From assembly GCA_020050775.1 (NCBI GenBank), contig JAGVKC010000072.1, positions 1 to 22,895 on the forward strand: a stretch of DNA of 22,895 bases, in the 5' to 3' direction. Below, piece by piece: positions 6,567 to 14,507 of the stretch (the first letter of the stretch is position 1; every line of letters begins with the position of its first letter). Position numbers and translations under genes: made by a program. This stretch comes from Minisyncoccota bacterium. Its GTDB lineage: Bacteria; Patescibacteriota; Minisyncoccia; Phycocordibacterales; SBAW01. Below the pieces are notes generated by a model. The model was not told the DNA's origin. It saw only the letters and a list, made by a program, of their open reading frames with translations, and did no database searches.

Positions 6567-6848
6567 ATGCAATTGGAAGAATGTCGGACTCCCGAGCAAC
6601 TTCTTCTGTTACTTAAGTCAAAACACAAAGATGAGTTTACGTCTCGTGATCAATTCACGCCCGACCTAATCTTCTCCAAAGTAATTAGTAAAGCATTGGA
6701 AATTATTCCTCATAAGGCACAGAGATGGGCCGACGAAGCTCAAGTCAGTGTCCCCGCGTTAGGAAGATGGTCCAATGGATCTCAACCTCACATCTCCATG
6801 AAACGAGCCTCTCTTGAGGCTCTGCAAATCGTTCTCGAACAAAAATAA
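6567..6848 (+). CDS. Small helix-turn-helix-like protein
   Basis: A 93-residue, all-helical-looking protein of unknown function. The stretch AQRWADEAQVSVPALGRWSNGSQPH resembles the second half of an XRE-type helix-turn-helix: a short helix, the turn VSVPAL, then a recognition helix ending in WSNG. It may be a DNA-binding regulator. ATG at 6567 is preferred over an upstream in-frame GTG at 6525 because AAGGAGA (6554-6560) is spaced 6 bp from it. The gene stands alone between tRNA-Tyr (opposite strand) and a terminator shared with convergent clpB. Confidence 0.6.
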   Translation: MQLEECRTPEQLLLLLKSKHKDEFTSRDQFTPDLIFSKVISKALEIIPHKAQRWADEAQVSVPALGRWSNGSQPHISMKRASLEALQIVLEQK

Positions 6849-6850
6849 CA

Positions 6851-6885
6851 AAAAACCCGCACCTAGGTGCGGGTTTTTCTTTTTG
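6851..6885. terminator. Terminator between the HTH-like gene and clpB
   Basis: Perfect 13-bp stem AAAAACCCGCACC/GGTGCGGGTTTTT with a two-base centre, then TCTTTTT. Placed to stop both convergent genes. Confidence 0.92.
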
Positions 6886-6888
6886 ATA

Positions 6889-9609
6889 TTAGTTCACCCC
6901 CACCCTTTCCTCTTCAAGCATTGCCGAGGAGAATTTTATTGCTTTGCCTTTGCCTGTTTTCTTAACATCGAAGACAAATTCTCCTTTCTGCATATCTACT
7001 ACGATACTTCCACCAGAGAGAATGCCGCGACTGACCATGAGCGATGCAACCTTGGTAAGAATCTTGTCCTGGATAAGGCGGCGCAACGGACGAGCTCCGT
7101 AATGCGGGTTATATCCTTCCTTAGCGAAGTAATCGTATACCGCTGGCGAGAGGCTGAGCGTAATATCTTTGTGCGCAAGACGCTGGACAACTTCTTGCAC
7201 CTGAATGCCGACGATTTCTTTTATCGCTTCAGGTGAGAGAATGTTGAAGATAATTATTTCATCAAGGCGGTTGAGGAATTCTGGGCGGAAAAATTCTTTA
7301 AGTGAATGTTCCACGCGCTCCTTAGCTGCTGTGTAGTTCGCTGCATCGGTGCCACCCGCAACCTGGAAACCAATCTGCTCCATCTTATCGATGTACTGCG
7401 CGCCAATGTTAGACGTGAGAATTATGATGGTGTTGCGGAAGTTTACTTTGCGACCCTTTGCATCCGTCAGGTAGCCGTTGTCCAAAACCTGCAGGAGAAT
7501 GTTAAAGACTTCCGGATGAGCTTTTTCAATTTCGTCGAAGAGAAGTACGGCATATGGGCGGTGGCGAACCAACTCAGTGAGTGCACCTCCCTCTTCGTGG
7601 CCCACATAGCCAGGTGGTGCACCGATGATTTTAGAGACCGAGTGTTTTTCCATGTACTCCGACATATCGACACGAATGAGCGCCTTCTCGTCGTCGAACA
7701 TAAAGTTTGCGAGTGCTTTGGTGAGTTCCGTTTTACCAACACCAGTTGGCCCAAGGAACATAAAGGATGCAATCGGGCGGTTAGGGTCTGCAATACCTGC
7801 ACGGGAGCGCTTTACAGAGTCCGCAACTTTCTGCACGGCTTCGCGCTGTCCGACTACACGAGACGCTAGTTCTGCTTCAATGCGCGAGAGGCGTTCTGCT
7901 TCTTCTTCGAGCATGCGCGAAACCGGAATACCAGTCCATTTGGCAACAATAGAAGCAATGTCGCTTTCAGTAATTTCTTCTTTAAGAATACGGCGCGTGC
8001 TTTGAAGCTTCTTTAGGCGCTTTTGTTTTTGTTCAAGTTCGCGCTCAAGCGATGGAATTTCGCCATAGCGGATCTCCGCTGCACGCGAAAGATCGACAGA
8101 CGCTTCTGCTGTGTCCGCTTCCATGCGGAGGGATTCAAGTTCTTTTTTGATGCTCTTTATGTCGGTGAGCACCTGCTTTTCATTCTTCCAGCGCGACTCT
8201 ACTTCGCTGGTTTTCTCTTTCAGTTCCGCAATTTCGCGCTCAATGACTTTTGTGCGCGCTTTGGCACTTTTTTTGCCAGACTGCGCGGGAGTCTCCGGTT
8301 CTGCAGCTTCTTTGCGCAGGGCTTCTTTTTCGACTTCCAGACGCATAATCTTGCGGTGTGCGTCTTCAAGCACAGGTGGCTTGTTTTCAAGTGAAATGCG
8401 CAGAGAAGAAGCTGCCTCGTCGATGAGGTCTATGGCTTTGTCAGGTAAAAAGCGGTCGGGGATGTAACGGGAAGAAAGCTCCGCCGCTGCAATAAGCGCA
8501 TCGTCCGTAATATGCACGCCGTGGAACAGTTCGTATTTTTCTTTAAGGCCGCGCAGAATAGCGACCGCGTCATCAAGCGAAGGTTCAAGCACATAGACAG
8601 GCTGGAAGCGGCGCTGGAAGGCCGGATCACGCTCGATGTGTTTCTGGTACTCGCGTAGCGTTGTTGCGCCGATAACGTGGAGGTCCCCGCGGGCGAGCGC
8701 GGGCTTGAGCATATTACTTGCATCCATAGCGCCTTCGGCTGCACCCGCACCTATCATGGTGTGGATTTCGTCGATGAAAAGAATAATCTTTCCTTCGGAG
8801 CGTTCGATCTCTTTAACGATTGCTTTAAGGCGCTCTTCAAATTCGCCGCGATACTTCGTGCCTGCAATAAGTGAGCCCAGGTCCAAAGATACGAGGTCTT
8901 TGTCGCGAAGGCTGTCCGGCACATCCCCCATCGCAATGCGGGATGCGAGGCCTTCTGCTATAGCGGTTTTTCCTACGCCTGCTTCGCCGATAAGTATAGG
9001 GTTGTTTTTTGTGCGGCGCGAAAGAATCTGTATGACGCGCTGTATTTCCTCGTCGCGGCCGATAACTGGGTCGAGCTTATTTTCGAGCGCAGCTTTTGTA
9101 AGAGAACGAGTGTATTTTTGGAGTGCGCAATATTTTTTAGCTTCGGGCGCCGCCTGCTGCTTGCTTTGGCGCAGCTCCATAAGAGCGCGTGTCACATTCT
9201 CGCGATTCACACGGAAGCGTGCGAGCGTGTCGCGGGCAACGCCTGGAACATCGAGGATGGATATAAAAAGATGTTCGGTAGACACGAATTCATCGTGAAG
9301 TTCTGTTGCAACTTTTGCAGAGCGTTCAAGCGCTTGCACAAGCTCTGGCGTGAGGTAAAGCTGATAGGACGGAGAAAGTACGGAGGTTGCCTGGCCGCCT
9401 TCAAGCGCTTCGAGCACCGTGTCGGTCAAAAGCACGACGTCTACTTCAAGTTTTTCAAGTACAGACGCTACCAAACTCTCTTCTTGAAGAAGAAGAGCGC
9501 CAAGAAGATGTGTCGGGCTCACTTGGTTTTGTCCCCGCTCTACCGCGAGTTCGTGGGCTCGGCGTACCGCTTCTTTTGCTTTAGTAGTGAAGTGATTGAA
9601 TGGAGGCAT
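6889..9609 (-). CDS. clpB: ATP-dependent disaggregase ClpB (Hsp100)
   Basis: A hexameric AAA+ chaperone that rescues aggregated proteins, usually with DnaK. The 906 residues contain a double Clp-N repeat (about 1-145), the first AAA+ domain (about 180-395) with Walker A GEAGVGKT (208-215) and Walker B IILFIDE (275-281), a long coiled-coil middle domain (about 400-545), and the second AAA+ domain with Walker A GPTGVGKT (620-627), the substrate loop GAPPGYVGHEEGG and Walker B VLLFDE (688-693). The long middle domain and the absence of an LGF/IGF loop that I could see argue for ClpB over ClpC or ClpA. It is longer than the usual 860 residues, partly from an Ala/Lys/Pro-rich insert (437-454). It begins 12 bp after the degenerate HtrA-like gene, so the two probably form a protein-quality operon. 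Confidence 0.92.
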   Translation of the reverse strand: MPPFNHFTTKAKEAVRRAHELAVERGQNQVSPTHLLGALLLQEESLVASVLEKLEVDVVLLTDTVLEALEGGQATSVLSPSYQLYLTPELVQALERSAKVATELHDEFVSTEHLFISILDVPGVARDTLARFRVNRENVTRALMELRQSKQQAAPEAKKYCALQKYTRSLTKAALENKLDPVIGRDEEIQRVIQILSRRTKNNPILIGEAGVGKTAIAEGLASRIAMGDVPDSLRDKDLVSLDLGSLIAGTKYRGEFEERLKAIVKEIERSEGKIILFIDEIHTMIGAGAAEGAMDASNMLKPALARGDLHVIGATTLREYQKHIERDPAFQRRFQPVYVLEPSLDDAVAILRGLKEKYELFHGVHITDDALIAAAELSSRYIPDRFLPDKAIDLIDEAASSLRISLENKPPVLEDAHRKIMRLEVEKEALRKEAAEPETPAQSGKKSAKARTKVIEREIAELKEKTSEVESRWKNEKQVLTDIKSIKKELESLRMEADTAEASVDLSRAAEIRYGEIPSLERELEQKQKRLKKLQSTRRILKEEITESDIASIVAKWTGIPVSRMLEEEAERLSRIEAELASRVVGQREAVQKVADSVKRSRAGIADPNRPIASFMFLGPTGVGKTELTKALANFMFDDEKALIRVDMSEYMEKHSVSKIIGAPPGYVGHEEGGALTELVRHRPYAVLLFDEIEKAHPEVFNILLQVLDNGYLTDAKGRKVNFRNTIIILTSNIGAQYIDKMEQIGFQVAGGTDAANYTAAKERVEHSLKEFFRPEFLNRLDEIIIFNILSPEAIKEIVGIQVQEVVQRLAHKDITLSLSPAVYDYFAKEGYNPHYGARPLRRLIQDKILTKVASLMVSRGILSGGSIVVDMQKGEFVFDVKKTGKGKAIKFSSAMLEEERVGVN

Positions 9610-9621
9610 AGTGTTGTGGGG

Positions 9622-10452
9622 TTATGAACTTGAAGTTGAAGGTGTTTTTGCGGGGGCGAATGCAGACATTACTTCAGTGGTGGTGTAGGTGTCTGCGCCT
9701 TGGTTTGCGGATTCTCCAGTAACGATACCTATGATTTCTCCAAAGAGCGTTATCAGTACCGAACCGGGTGTTGCTGAGGATACGCTTGCCTCGATGAGAT
9801 TCGGGTGAGAATCTTTTTGCGGCAGTCGAGCGAGAACTCCTGTGCCAACGCTGTCGCTCCCGGTTCCGCCGATTCGTATGACGGATTGTCCGAGCTTTAA
9901 CTTACTGATATCTGCCGCCTTTGCTGGCGAGAGCACTGTGGTCGTACCCGCCATGATATCCAGAACTGCGATAGAACTTGTGGCAGCGCTGAGGCGCAAT
10001 AGTGCAGGTACTCGCTCGCCTGAATACAGAATGGCTTCGAACTCTTTTCCGCCGGCCTTAATGATGGATGTACGGTCAACAATGGCTGCTCCAGAGGCAC
10101 TTACTATAACGCCGCGAGTGAGAAGAAGGTCGCTACCTTTTTCGGTAATACGCACAACTGACTTCTGCACCTGAGCAATAGAGGCTGCCGCCAGGTCGTC
10201 ATCCTTAACTACGACAGTGCGTTCCGTGACGGTTGTTTGTGCCGGAAGAGCGGCAGCAACTGCTGCACCCTGCTCGGTAGGCACTACTTTCTCAACCGTT
10301 CGCTCGACTATCTGGTTTATGGTGCGAGTGACGCCGCCGGGCTCTTTGCTCGTCAAAGAAACTGTAACAATGCCCGTCGCAATGGAAGTAACAAAGCTCA
10401 CTAAAAGCGTTAGGAGGACGATCTGATGTTTAGTGAGTTTTTCCAGATCCAT
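9622..10452 (-). CDS. Membrane-anchored degenerate HtrA/trypsin-like protein
   Basis: A 276-residue protein with an N-terminal membrane helix (about 10-33), a Thr/Val/Glu-rich stalk (40-90) and a domain whose strand pattern follows HtrA proteases (about 92-250). The catalytic positions look lost. The TNNHV region reads GAAIVDRTSII, the DIAVL region reads SSIAVLDI (Asp replaced by Ser), and the GNSGGPL region reads TPGSVLITLFGEIIGIVTG. No PDZ domain is present. It may be a non-catalytic sensor, scaffold or binding protein outside the membrane. TATAGT lies 10 bp before the ATG, without a Shine-Dalgarno site. clpB follows after 12 bp. The family assignment rests on fold pattern only. Confidence 0.7.
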   Translation of the reverse strand: MDLEKLTKHQIVLLTLLVSFVTSIATGIVTVSLTSKEPGGVTRTINQIVERTVEKVVPTEQGAAVAAALPAQTTVTERTVVVKDDDLAAASIAQVQKSVVRITEKGSDLLLTRGVIVSASGAAIVDRTSIIKAGGKEFEAILYSGERVPALLRLSAATSSIAVLDIMAGTTTVLSPAKAADISKLKLGQSVIRIGGTGSDSVGTGVLARLPQKDSHPNLIEASVSSATPGSVLITLFGEIIGIVTGESANQGADTYTTTEVMSAFAPAKTPSTSSS

Positions 10453-10462
10453 GCGTATAGTA

Positions 10463-10468
10463 ACTATA
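10463..10468 (-). promoter_or_regulatory. Probable -10 box of the HtrA-like gene
   Basis: TATAGT on the minus strand, 10 bp before the ATG at 10452, giving a predicted leader of about 3 nt. Confidence 0.35.
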
Positions 10469-10487
10469 CAACTTTAACGGCTGTTTT

Positions 10488-11675
10488 TCAACTCCTGCGA
10501 TAGCGCTGCGCCGCTTCCAGAAGTGCCGCTGCGATGCGTCGAGCTTGGCGGTAGGAAATGTCGGGAAGAAACGTGATGCGGATGGCTGTTTTCGCGAGCG
10601 CTTTATCAACGCCGAGCGCTCGTATGACGTGCGACGGGTTTTCATCTCCCGTGTTGCATGCAGAACGCGTAGAAATAGCGACACCCATGCTATCGAGCGC
10701 AACAACTGCCATTTCTCCATCCAAGCCAGGTATAGAGATATTCAAGTTGTTCGCAACGCGGCTCTCCCCCGCCGGGCCGTGAAGCATGACGTCAGGAATT
10801 GCTTTTTTAATTTCCGAAAATAGGTAGTCGCGGATTGCAGTAACTTTTTTTGCACGGCGCACAACGCCTTTTTGTGCATCATCCATAGCAAGCGCAAATG
10901 ATGCAGCCTGCGGAACGTTCTCTGTTCCGCCGCGCAAGTTCTTTTCCTGCTTGCCGCCCCACAGTATTGGTTCGATAGGCGTGCCTCTCTTTATATAGAG
11001 TGCTCCTACGCCTTTAGGTCCAAGCACCTTCTGGCCATCCAATACCAGAAGATCAATGCCTAACTTTTCTACCTTTATATCCACCCACAGTGGAGCCTGC
11101 GACGCGTCGCAATGGAAATACAAAGGCATGGCATCGCCTTCTTTGCGCGCACTGCGGACGCGGCGTATCTCCTTGGCAATCTCGCGTACCGGTTCTATGG
11201 CGCCCATCTCGCTATTTACCAGCTGGACGGACACAAAGACCGTGCGCGGCGTTACGGCGTTTGAAACAGAGTTTGGAAATATAAGTCCTTCTGGATTTAC
11301 AGGAAGTTCCTGCACGCTAAGTCCTTCGCGCCGCAGCGCGCGCAGCGGTTCCAATGCGGACTGATGTTCAACACTCGAGACAAGCGCATGGAGTTCTTTA
11401 TGCTGTTCGAGGAGCGGACGCAGTACTCCGTGGATGGCCCAGTTATTACCTTCTGTTCCGCTAGCCGTGAAGTAAATTTCTTCTTCGTGCGCGCCGATAG
11501 ATTCGGCGATTATTTTTCGTGCGCGATCCAGTTCCTTCTTAGCTTCTAGTGCTTCTGTGTGGAGTGCGCCAGGATTCCCATAGAGCGTAAGTAGGCGCTC
11601 CAGTTCGCGGCGTGCGGGACGCGAAAGAGGTGTAGCTGCTGCTGCGTCCGCATAGATGCGCTTCTTCCAAAACAT
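10488..11675 (-). CDS. Cysteine desulfurase (NifS/IscS type)
   Basis: A PLP enzyme that removes sulfur from cysteine as an enzyme persulfide, for Fe-S clusters or tRNA thiolation. The 395-residue product has the N-terminal YADAAAATPL, ASGTEGNNWAI, SVEHQSALEPL (His104, stacking on PLP), DASQ (190-193), the PLP lysine in LDGQKVLGPKGVGALY (Lys216), GGKQEKNLRGGTENVP and the sulfur-accepting cysteine in TRSACNTG (Cys340). The usual SGHK motif reads DGQK, so the His before the PLP lysine is Gln. ATG at 11675 (MFWKKRIYAD) fits the family, while the upstream in-frame ATG at 11702 would overlap the divergent gene. No iscU or thiI neighbour is visible, so the sulfur target is open. Confidence 0.9.
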   Translation of the reverse strand: MFWKKRIYADAAAATPLSRPARRELERLLTLYGNPGALHTEALEAKKELDRARKIIAESIGAHEEEIYFTASGTEGNNWAIHGVLRPLLEQHKELHALVSSVEHQSALEPLRALRREGLSVQELPVNPEGLIFPNSVSNAVTPRTVFVSVQLVNSEMGAIEPVREIAKEIRRVRSARKEGDAMPLYFHCDASQAPLWVDIKVEKLGIDLLVLDGQKVLGPKGVGALYIKRGTPIEPILWGGKQEKNLRGGTENVPQAASFALAMDDAQKGVVRRAKKVTAIRDYLFSEIKKAIPDVMLHGPAGESRVANNLNISIPGLDGEMAVVALDSMGVAISTRSACNTGDENPSHVIRALGVDKALAKTAIRITFLPDISYRQARRIAAALLEAAQRYRRS

Positions 11676-11685
11676 TACATAGAGA

Positions 11686-11693
11686 AGTATACT
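11686..11693. promoter_or_regulatory. Palindromic -10 box shared by the desulfurase and DUF4446 genes
   Basis: AGTATACT is a perfect 8-bp palindrome in the 25-bp gap between divergent start codons. It reads TATACT on both strands, ending 7 bp before ATG 11701 and 10 bp before ATG 11675. Neither gene has a Shine-Dalgarno site. Leaderless or nearly leaderless divergent transcription is inferred. Confidence 0.5.
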
Positions 11694-11700
11694 GCACTGC

Positions 11701-12228
11701 ATGTCGTTTGCATCCCTTACGCCCTTTGGGGCTGACTTCGCTATGCGCCTGGCGCTTGCGGCACCCTACGTGGCGCTTGGAGCATTTCTCCTCGCCGCGG
11801 TATGCGTGATAATGCTTATTAACCTGCGCCGCCGCCTCAAACGCCTTGCGCTTGGCCGAAACGGAAGCTTTGAAGAGACCATCACCATTCTTTCGCGAGA
11901 CATGAAGGATATAAAGGAATTCCGTACTGAACTGGAAAAATATCTTAAAATCGCTGAAGCTCGCATGCAGCAGAGTATTCGCGGCGTAGGCTTAGTGCGC
12001 TTCAACCCGTTCCAAGAAGGTACCGGCGGCAACCAAAGCTTCTGCGCTGCCTTCCTTGATGAAAAAGGAGACGGCGTGGTACTCTCGACCCTCTACGCGC
12101 GTGACCGGGTAGGCGTATACGCAAAGCCTATCCTCAAAGGAACATCGACCTATGAACTGAGCAAGGAAGAGCACGAGGCTCTTGCAAAAGCACAGGCTCA
12201 AATCGCCGAGCACGCGAAGAAAAAGTAA
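11701..12228 (+). CDS. DUF4446 family membrane protein
   Basis: A 175-residue protein of unknown function. One membrane helix (about 18-42) is followed by a basic stretch (NLRRRLKRLALGR), a predicted coiled coil (about 55-95), and the DUF4446 signature region: RGVGLVRFNPFQEGTGGNQ, SFCAAFLDEKGDGVVLSTLYARD, YAKPILKG, ending in an LSKEEHEALAKA helix. Length and motif order match the family. The start codon coincides with the predicted transcription start. infB follows after 5 bp, so the gene heads a translation-factor operon. The link to translation is by position only. Confidence 0.85.
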   Translation: MSFASLTPFGADFAMRLALAAPYVALGAFLLAAVCVIMLINLRRRLKRLALGRNGSFEETITILSRDMKDIKEFRTELEKYLKIAEARMQQSIRGVGLVRFNPFQEGTGGNQSFCAAFLDEKGDGVVLSTLYARDRVGVYAKPILKGTSTYELSKEEHEALAKAQAQIAEHAKKK

Positions 12229-12233
12229 ACACT

Positions 12234-13766
12234 ATGCCAGAAAAAAAGCACATAACGGCGGCTCGCCCGCCGGTGGTAGCCGTAGTAGGACACATCGACC
12301 ATGGCAAGTCGACGCTTTTGGACTATATCCGCAAAAGCAACGTCGTATCAGGCGAAGCGGGTGGCATTACCCAGCATCTTTCCGCGTACGAAGCTGTCCA
12401 TGAAAATGCTACCGGCGCGCATCGTATTACCTTCCTCGACACTCCCGGTCACGAAGCGTTTAAAGCGATGCGCTCGCGCGGACTAGAAGTTGCTGATGTT
12501 GCAATTTTGATAGTCTCTGCAGAAGAAGGCGCTAAACCTCAGACCGTCGAAGCGCTCAAACTTATCACTGAGGCCGCTATTCCCTACATCGTCGCATTTA
12601 CGAAAATTGATAAAGAAGGCGCGAATATAGAAAAAGCAAAAATGTCGATGCTCGAACACCAGGTATTCCTCGAAGGCCTTGGCGGCGACGTACCATGGGT
12701 ACCTATTTCTGGAAAATCCGGCGAAGGCATTCCTGAACTTCTTGATTTAATTTTGCTTGCCGCAGAACTTGAAGAACTTACTGCCGACCCCTCTCTTCCA
12801 GGCACCGGACTCATCATCGAGGCTCATATCGACAACAAGCGCGGCAGCACCGCAACCCTTATGGTACAAAACGGCTCCGTTATGAGTGGCCAGTTCGTTG
12901 TTGCAGGTGACGCCTTCGCACCGGTGCGCATCATGGAAAACTTTTTAGGCAAAGCCGTAAAAGAGGCAACCCCGAGCATGCCTGTGCGTATTGTGGGGTT
13001 CTCTTCCCTGCCGACAGTCGGCGAAACATGGAAGGTTGTCGGTAGTAAAAATGAAGCTGAAAGCCTCGCCTCTGCAGCAGCTATCGAATTGAAGAAAAAG
13101 AATGCCGCACCTACTGCGACTGCAGCGCCACTAGAAGAAGGCGAAGAAGAGCGCGTACACGTTGTGCTCCCACTTATCATCAAAACGGACGTTGCCGGCA
13201 CAGGCGAAGCCGTGGTCCATGAACTGGAAAAACTTCCCAAAGACGATCGTCTTGAGGTGCGGGTGGTTTCGCGCAGTGTCGGGCCTATTTCAGAATCGGA
13301 TGTAAAAATCGCGGGCAGCGGCAAAATGCCAGGCATTATTGTTGGCTTCAATGTAAAAGTAGAACGTGAAGCGCGTGAGCTTGCGGAACGCATGGAAGTC
13401 GAAATAGAAACATTCGACATCATCTATAAGCTCGCAGAGTGGCTTGCGCCACAACTAGAGAAGCGCCGCCCTCGCAAACTTGAAGAAGAGATCATTGGTG
13501 CCGCAAAGATACTTAAATTCTTCAGCAACCAGAAGAATCGCATTGTTATTGGCGGACGGCTTGAAGAAGGCTTTCTCGCGGTGGACCAAGATGTTCGCAT
13601 TATGCGCCGCGATATAGAGATCGGTCGTGGAAAGATTGTGTCCCTACAGTCCGGCAAGTCTCCTACCAAGAAGCTTGCGGGCGGCGAGTTCGGCGCGATG
13701 CTCAAGGCAGATGCAGAGCCTGCTGCAGGCGACCGCATAGAAGCATTTACGGCCGTATATAAATAA
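12234..13766 (+). CDS. infB: Translation initiation factor IF-2, short form
   Basis: The GTPase that places initiator tRNA on the 30S subunit and promotes 50S joining. At 510 residues it keeps the G domain, domain II, domain III and the C-terminal tRNA-binding domain but lacks the long N-terminal region of most bacterial IF-2 (often 700-900 residues). G1 is GHIDHGKS (19-26), switch region GGITQHLSAYE, G3 DTPGH (69-73), G4 TKID (123-126) in place of NKID, and G5-like SGKSGEG. It starts with only 11 residues before the first strand. It is 5 bp after DUF4446 and 4 bp before rbfA, a conserved bacterial partner. Confidence 0.95.
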   Translation: MPEKKHITAARPPVVAVVGHIDHGKSTLLDYIRKSNVVSGEAGGITQHLSAYEAVHENATGAHRITFLDTPGHEAFKAMRSRGLEVADVAILIVSAEEGAKPQTVEALKLITEAAIPYIVAFTKIDKEGANIEKAKMSMLEHQVFLEGLGGDVPWVPISGKSGEGIPELLDLILLAAELEELTADPSLPGTGLIIEAHIDNKRGSTATLMVQNGSVMSGQFVVAGDAFAPVRIMENFLGKAVKEATPSMPVRIVGFSSLPTVGETWKVVGSKNEAESLASAAAIELKKKNAAPTATAAPLEEGEEERVHVVLPLIIKTDVAGTGEAVVHELEKLPKDDRLEVRVVSRSVGPISESDVKIAGSGKMPGIIVGFNVKVEREARELAERMEVEIETFDIIYKLAEWLAPQLEKRRPRKLEEEIIGAAKILKFFSNQKNRIVIGGRLEEGFLAVDQDVRIMRRDIEIGRGKIVSLQSGKSPTKKLAGGEFGAMLKADAEPAAGDRIEAFTAVYK

Positions 13767-13770
13767 AGGT

Positions 13771-14088
13771 ATGCATTCCCGCGGAGAAAGAATGGAAGAA
13801 ATAATACGCGTTGCCGCGGCAGAGTTTTTAGCGCGAGAGTCTAACCGCCAGTCGCTTATAACGGTCACGGGAGCGCGCATGGACGAAGACGGCAAGACCG
13901 GTTCTATCCTTATTACGGTCTACCCAGAAACAGCAGAGGCAGGCGCGCTGCAGTTCGCTAACCGCAACCGCACCGAGTTTGCGCACTTTTTCTCCAAACG
14001 CCATCGCGGGATGCGCATTCCACACATCGAGTTCATGATCGACCGCGGCGAGAAGAACAGGCAACGTCTCGACGAAATATCCAACTGA
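13771..14088 (+). CDS. rbfA: Ribosome-binding factor A
   Basis: A 30S maturation factor acting on 16S rRNA helix 1, important in the cold. The 105 residues have the KH-like RbfA pattern: SRGERMEEIIRVAAAEFLARE helix, LITVTGARMDEDGKTGSILITVYPE strands, and the C-terminal IPHIEFMIDRGEKNRQRLDEI motif. The start at 13771 keeps the conserved R-x-x-R-M region. An internal ATG at 13792 has a better-spaced GGAG (13783-13786) and could be the true start, costing seven residues. The gene follows infB by 4 bp, the common infB-rbfA order. Confidence 0.93.
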   Translation: MHSRGERMEEIIRVAAAEFLARESNRQSLITVTGARMDEDGKTGSILITVYPETAEAGALQFANRNRTEFAHFFSKRHRGMRIPHIEFMIDRGEKNRQRLDEISN

Positions 14089-14110
14089 GGCTAGAGTTAG
14101 GTAGCTCGAT

Positions 14111-14185
14111 GGCCATGTGGCGAAGGAGATACGCAACGGTCTGCAAAACCGTTATACGCGGGTGCGAATCCCGCCATGGCCTCCA
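14111..14185 (+). tRNA. tRNA-Cys(GCA)
   Basis: Acceptor GGCCATG/CATGGCC, anticodon stem ACGGT/ACCGT around CTGCAAA (anticodon GCA), T-arm CGGG-TGCGAAT-CCCG, discriminator T as expected for Cys, CCA encoded (14183-14185). Confidence 0.94.
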
Positions 14186-14192
14186 GAATGAT

Positions 14193-14281
14193 GCCGGGGT
14201 GATGGAATCCTAGTAGTAGAACGTCAACGTTCACTACGGGACAGGTTGGTAGACCAATATAATTGTCATAGCCTACAACCT
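14193..14281 (+). ncRNA. Unassigned structured segment resembling a split tRNA-Leu 5' half
   Basis: The 126-bp gap between tRNA-Cys and tRNA-Leu(TAA) has no ORF. GCCGGGGTGATGGAAT (14193-14208) matches 14 of 16 bases of the start of tRNA-Leu(CAA) (514-529). A hairpin of 10 pairs with one bulge follows (14213-14223/14228-14237, loop TCAA), then TTGGTAGACC (14246-14255), which would continue a Leu D-arm. A second stem pairs 14243-14252 with 14273-14281 (nine pairs, one bulged G). There is no T-arm or closing acceptor strand, so it is not a normal tRNA. It could be a decayed tRNA with an insertion or a distinct small RNA. Confidence 0.4.
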
Positions 14282-14311
14282 ACACATCGTGGTAAGAATA
14301 TAAAGCGGAAT

Positions 14312-14399
14312 GTCCGAGTGGCGGAATGGCAGACGCACAGCGCTTAAAACGCTGGGAGGTCTTAAAACCCTCGTGTGAGTTCAAGTCTCACCTCGGACA
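14312..14399 (+). tRNA. tRNA-Leu(TAA)
   Basis: Class II: acceptor GTCCGAG/CTCGGAC, Leu D-arm GGCGGAATGGCAGAC, anticodon stem CAGCG/CGCTG around CTTAAAA (anticodon TAA), long variable arm, T-arm GTGAG-TTCAAGT-CTCAC, discriminator A. CCA is not encoded. TATAAA (14299-14304) lies 7 bp upstream as a possible -10. Confidence 0.95.
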
Positions 14400-14507
14400 C
14401 ATGTATATCCCTTTTGTAGGTTTTTGTTACTGGTCCCGCAAGAACGAATGTATAGTTCAAAATCGGGCGAACGAAGTTTTTGTCCATACACATTACACAA
14501 TATACCC

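Noticed and set aside
7306..7869. 187-codon plus-strand ORF opposite clpB
   Set aside because: Shadow frame with no recognisable domain or start signal.
8636..9298. 220-codon plus-strand ORF opposite clpB
   Set aside because: Ser/Arg-rich shadow of the clpB reading frame, with low-complexity composition and no motif.
12824..13423. 199-codon minus-strand ORF opposite infB
   Set aside because: Ser/Thr-rich shadow of a strongly supported gene.
14193..14281. A further functional tRNA
   Set aside because: No T-arm, no closing acceptor strand and no usable anticodon arm, so it is reported only as an unassigned structured segment.
14424..14507. 28-residue N-terminal extension of the FemAB-like protein
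   Set aside because: AT-rich, begins right after tRNA-Leu(TAA), untypical composition. ATG 14508 is a better start.
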